Assembly: GCA_035254305.1 (NCBI GenBank)
Contig: DATFAS010000232.1
Span: 1-15,054, forward strand
Source of the DNA: DATFAS01 sp035254305
Lineage (GTDB): Bacteria; Bacillota; Bacilli; Aneurinibacillales; RAOX-1
Length of the DNA stretch: 15,054 nucleotides
Direction of reading: 5' to 3'
The notes under the pieces were generated by a model, which was not told the origin of the DNA, did no database searches, and saw nothing but the letters and a program-made list of their open reading frames with translations. A program made the position numbers and the translations under genes. Below, piece after piece: positions 14,145 through 15,054 of the stretch. Every line of letters starts with the position of its first letter. Within the stretch, counting starts at the first letter, position 1.

Positions 14145-15054
14145 TTACTCGTACCGTTTCCTTTTAGCTGAGGATAAAATACCTATTTCTTCCCGATATT
14201 TTGCCACAGTCCTACGGGATATGCAAATCCCCTGTTTATTCAAGATATCCGATAATTGTTGATCGGATAACGGTTTTTTGCGATCTTCCTGTGCAATAAG
14301 CTGTTTGATTTTCTTTTTGACACTTTCTGAGGAAGCTGCATCTCCTGAGGAAGTGGATAATCCAGAGGAGAAGAAATATTTCAATTCGAAGGTACCTCGT
14401 GGTGTTTGCACATATTTGTTATTCGTGGCACGACTGATGGTTGATTCATGAAGTCCCACAATATCTGCAATTTCCTTTAAGGTCATTGGTTTAAGACGGT
14501 CGATCCCTTGATTAAAGAATTCACATTGTTCATCCACTATAGCCTCTGTCACCCGATATAATGTCATCCGGCGTTGCTCTATGCTACGGATTAACCATTG
14601 AGCTGAATTCATTTTTTCATGGATATATTTCTTTGCTTCGTTCTCCTCAGTAAGTAACCTCTCGTAGAAACGACTAATCGATAATCGGGGAGTCACCGCA
14701 TCATTAACAATCACAATATAATTCCCCTCAATCTGCTCTACTGTTACGTCTGGGACAATATAGCGAACCTCTTCTCTGTGATACCTGGCTCCTGGCCTAG
14801 GGTCGAGAGTTCGAATTTGGTCAATAGCCTCCTGAACTTGGCGTGTAGACACTCCAAGTGCCGACGCAATTCGGTTGATCTTTCCTTCTGCTAGATCTGG
14901 CAGATGTTCTTCAACAATTTGGAAGCTTAGGCTATCCTTAAGTCCTTGGTATTCCAATTGAATAGTAAGACATTCCCGAAGATTTCTTGCACCCACACCA
15001 CGTGGTTCCAATCCTTGAACAACAAATAGAGCCTGCTGGACATCCTCTAAATCG
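14145..15054 (-). CDS. rpoN: RNA polymerase sigma-54 factor, 3' part
   Basis: Sigma-54 directs RNA polymerase to -24/-12 promoters that need an enhancer-binding ATPase. The gene is cut by the window edge: the frame is open to 15053 ('DLEDVQQALFVVQG' then 'LEPRGVGARNLRECL'), so the N-terminal activator-interaction region lies outside. The roughly 302 residues seen hold the core-binding domain ('DPRPGARY', 'YIVPDVTV'), the helix-turn-helix ('MTLKEIADIVGLHESTISRA', then 'TNNKYVQTPRGTFELKYFF'), and the C-terminal RpoN box 'SRRTVAKYRE', which reads the -24 element. The box has Ser where Ala is most common. It heads the short unit with the glutaredoxin-like gene (sigL in B. subtilis naming). Confidence 0.97.
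   Translation of the reverse strand, partial: DLEDVQQALFVVQGLEPRGVGARNLRECLTIQLEYQGLKDSLSFQIVEEHLPDLAEGKINRIASALGVSTRQVQEAIDQIRTLDPRPGARYHREEVRYIVPDVTVEQIEGNYIVIVNDAVTPRLSISRFYERLLTEENEAKKYIHEKMNSAQWLIRSIEQRRMTLYRVTEAIVDEQCEFFNQGIDRLKPMTLKEIADIVGLHESTISRATNNKYVQTPRGTFELKYFFSSGLSTSSGDAASSESVKKKIKQLIAQEDRKKPLSDQQLSDILNKQGICISRRTVAKYREEIGILSSAKRKRYE

Overview
The window looks like a chromosomal segment from a low-GC Gram-positive bacterium of the order Bacillales. The evidence is strong AGGAGG-type ribosome binding sites with frequent TTG/GTG starts, the block gapA-pgk-tpiA-gpmI-eno, the block secG-est-rnr-smpB-ssrA, and a one-piece tmRNA. Genus cannot be fixed from the sequence alone.

Layout. 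Nearly everything is on the minus strand, so it reads from the right edge leftwards. At the right edge lies the 3' part of rpoN (sigma-54), followed 11 nt later by a small glutaredoxin-like gene, and then a terminator overlapping that gene's stop codon. A separate promoter with an operator-like direct repeat then drives the lower-glycolysis operon gapA, pgk, tpiA, gpmI and eno. A hairpin with a short T-tract separates eno from secG, and a strong terminator follows secG. A new extended -10 promoter starts est-rnr-smpB (preprotein/lipid-side esterase, RNase R, tmRNA-binding protein). ssrA (tmRNA) follows with its own sigma-A-like promoter. RNase R, SmpB and tmRNA together form the ribosome-rescue and non-stop-mRNA decay module.

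Downstream of ssrA (about 1-2850) the character changes to a small accessory, decaying region. It holds an N-terminal fragment of a superfamily 2 helicase with a frameshift and a damaged Walker A motif. Next is an unrecognised gene split into two overlapping frames at an A7 run but with a good promoter and RBS. Then come an intact MerR-family regulator, a 5'-truncated NAD(P)H oxidoreductase, and a C-terminal scrap of a YciI-like protein. The 3' end of ssrA is a well-known island integration site, which fits this layout, although no second att copy is visible.

Most notable points: cggR, the usual regulator gene just upstream of gapA in many Bacillales, is absent, yet a degenerate direct repeat with the exact spacing of the B. 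subtilis CggR operator lies immediately after the gapA promoter. The split unknown gene is joined by a 7-A slippery run. A perfect palindrome/dyad lies between the MerR gene and the truncated oxidoreductase. I saw no convincing new multi-gene system; the accessory part reads mainly as remnants.
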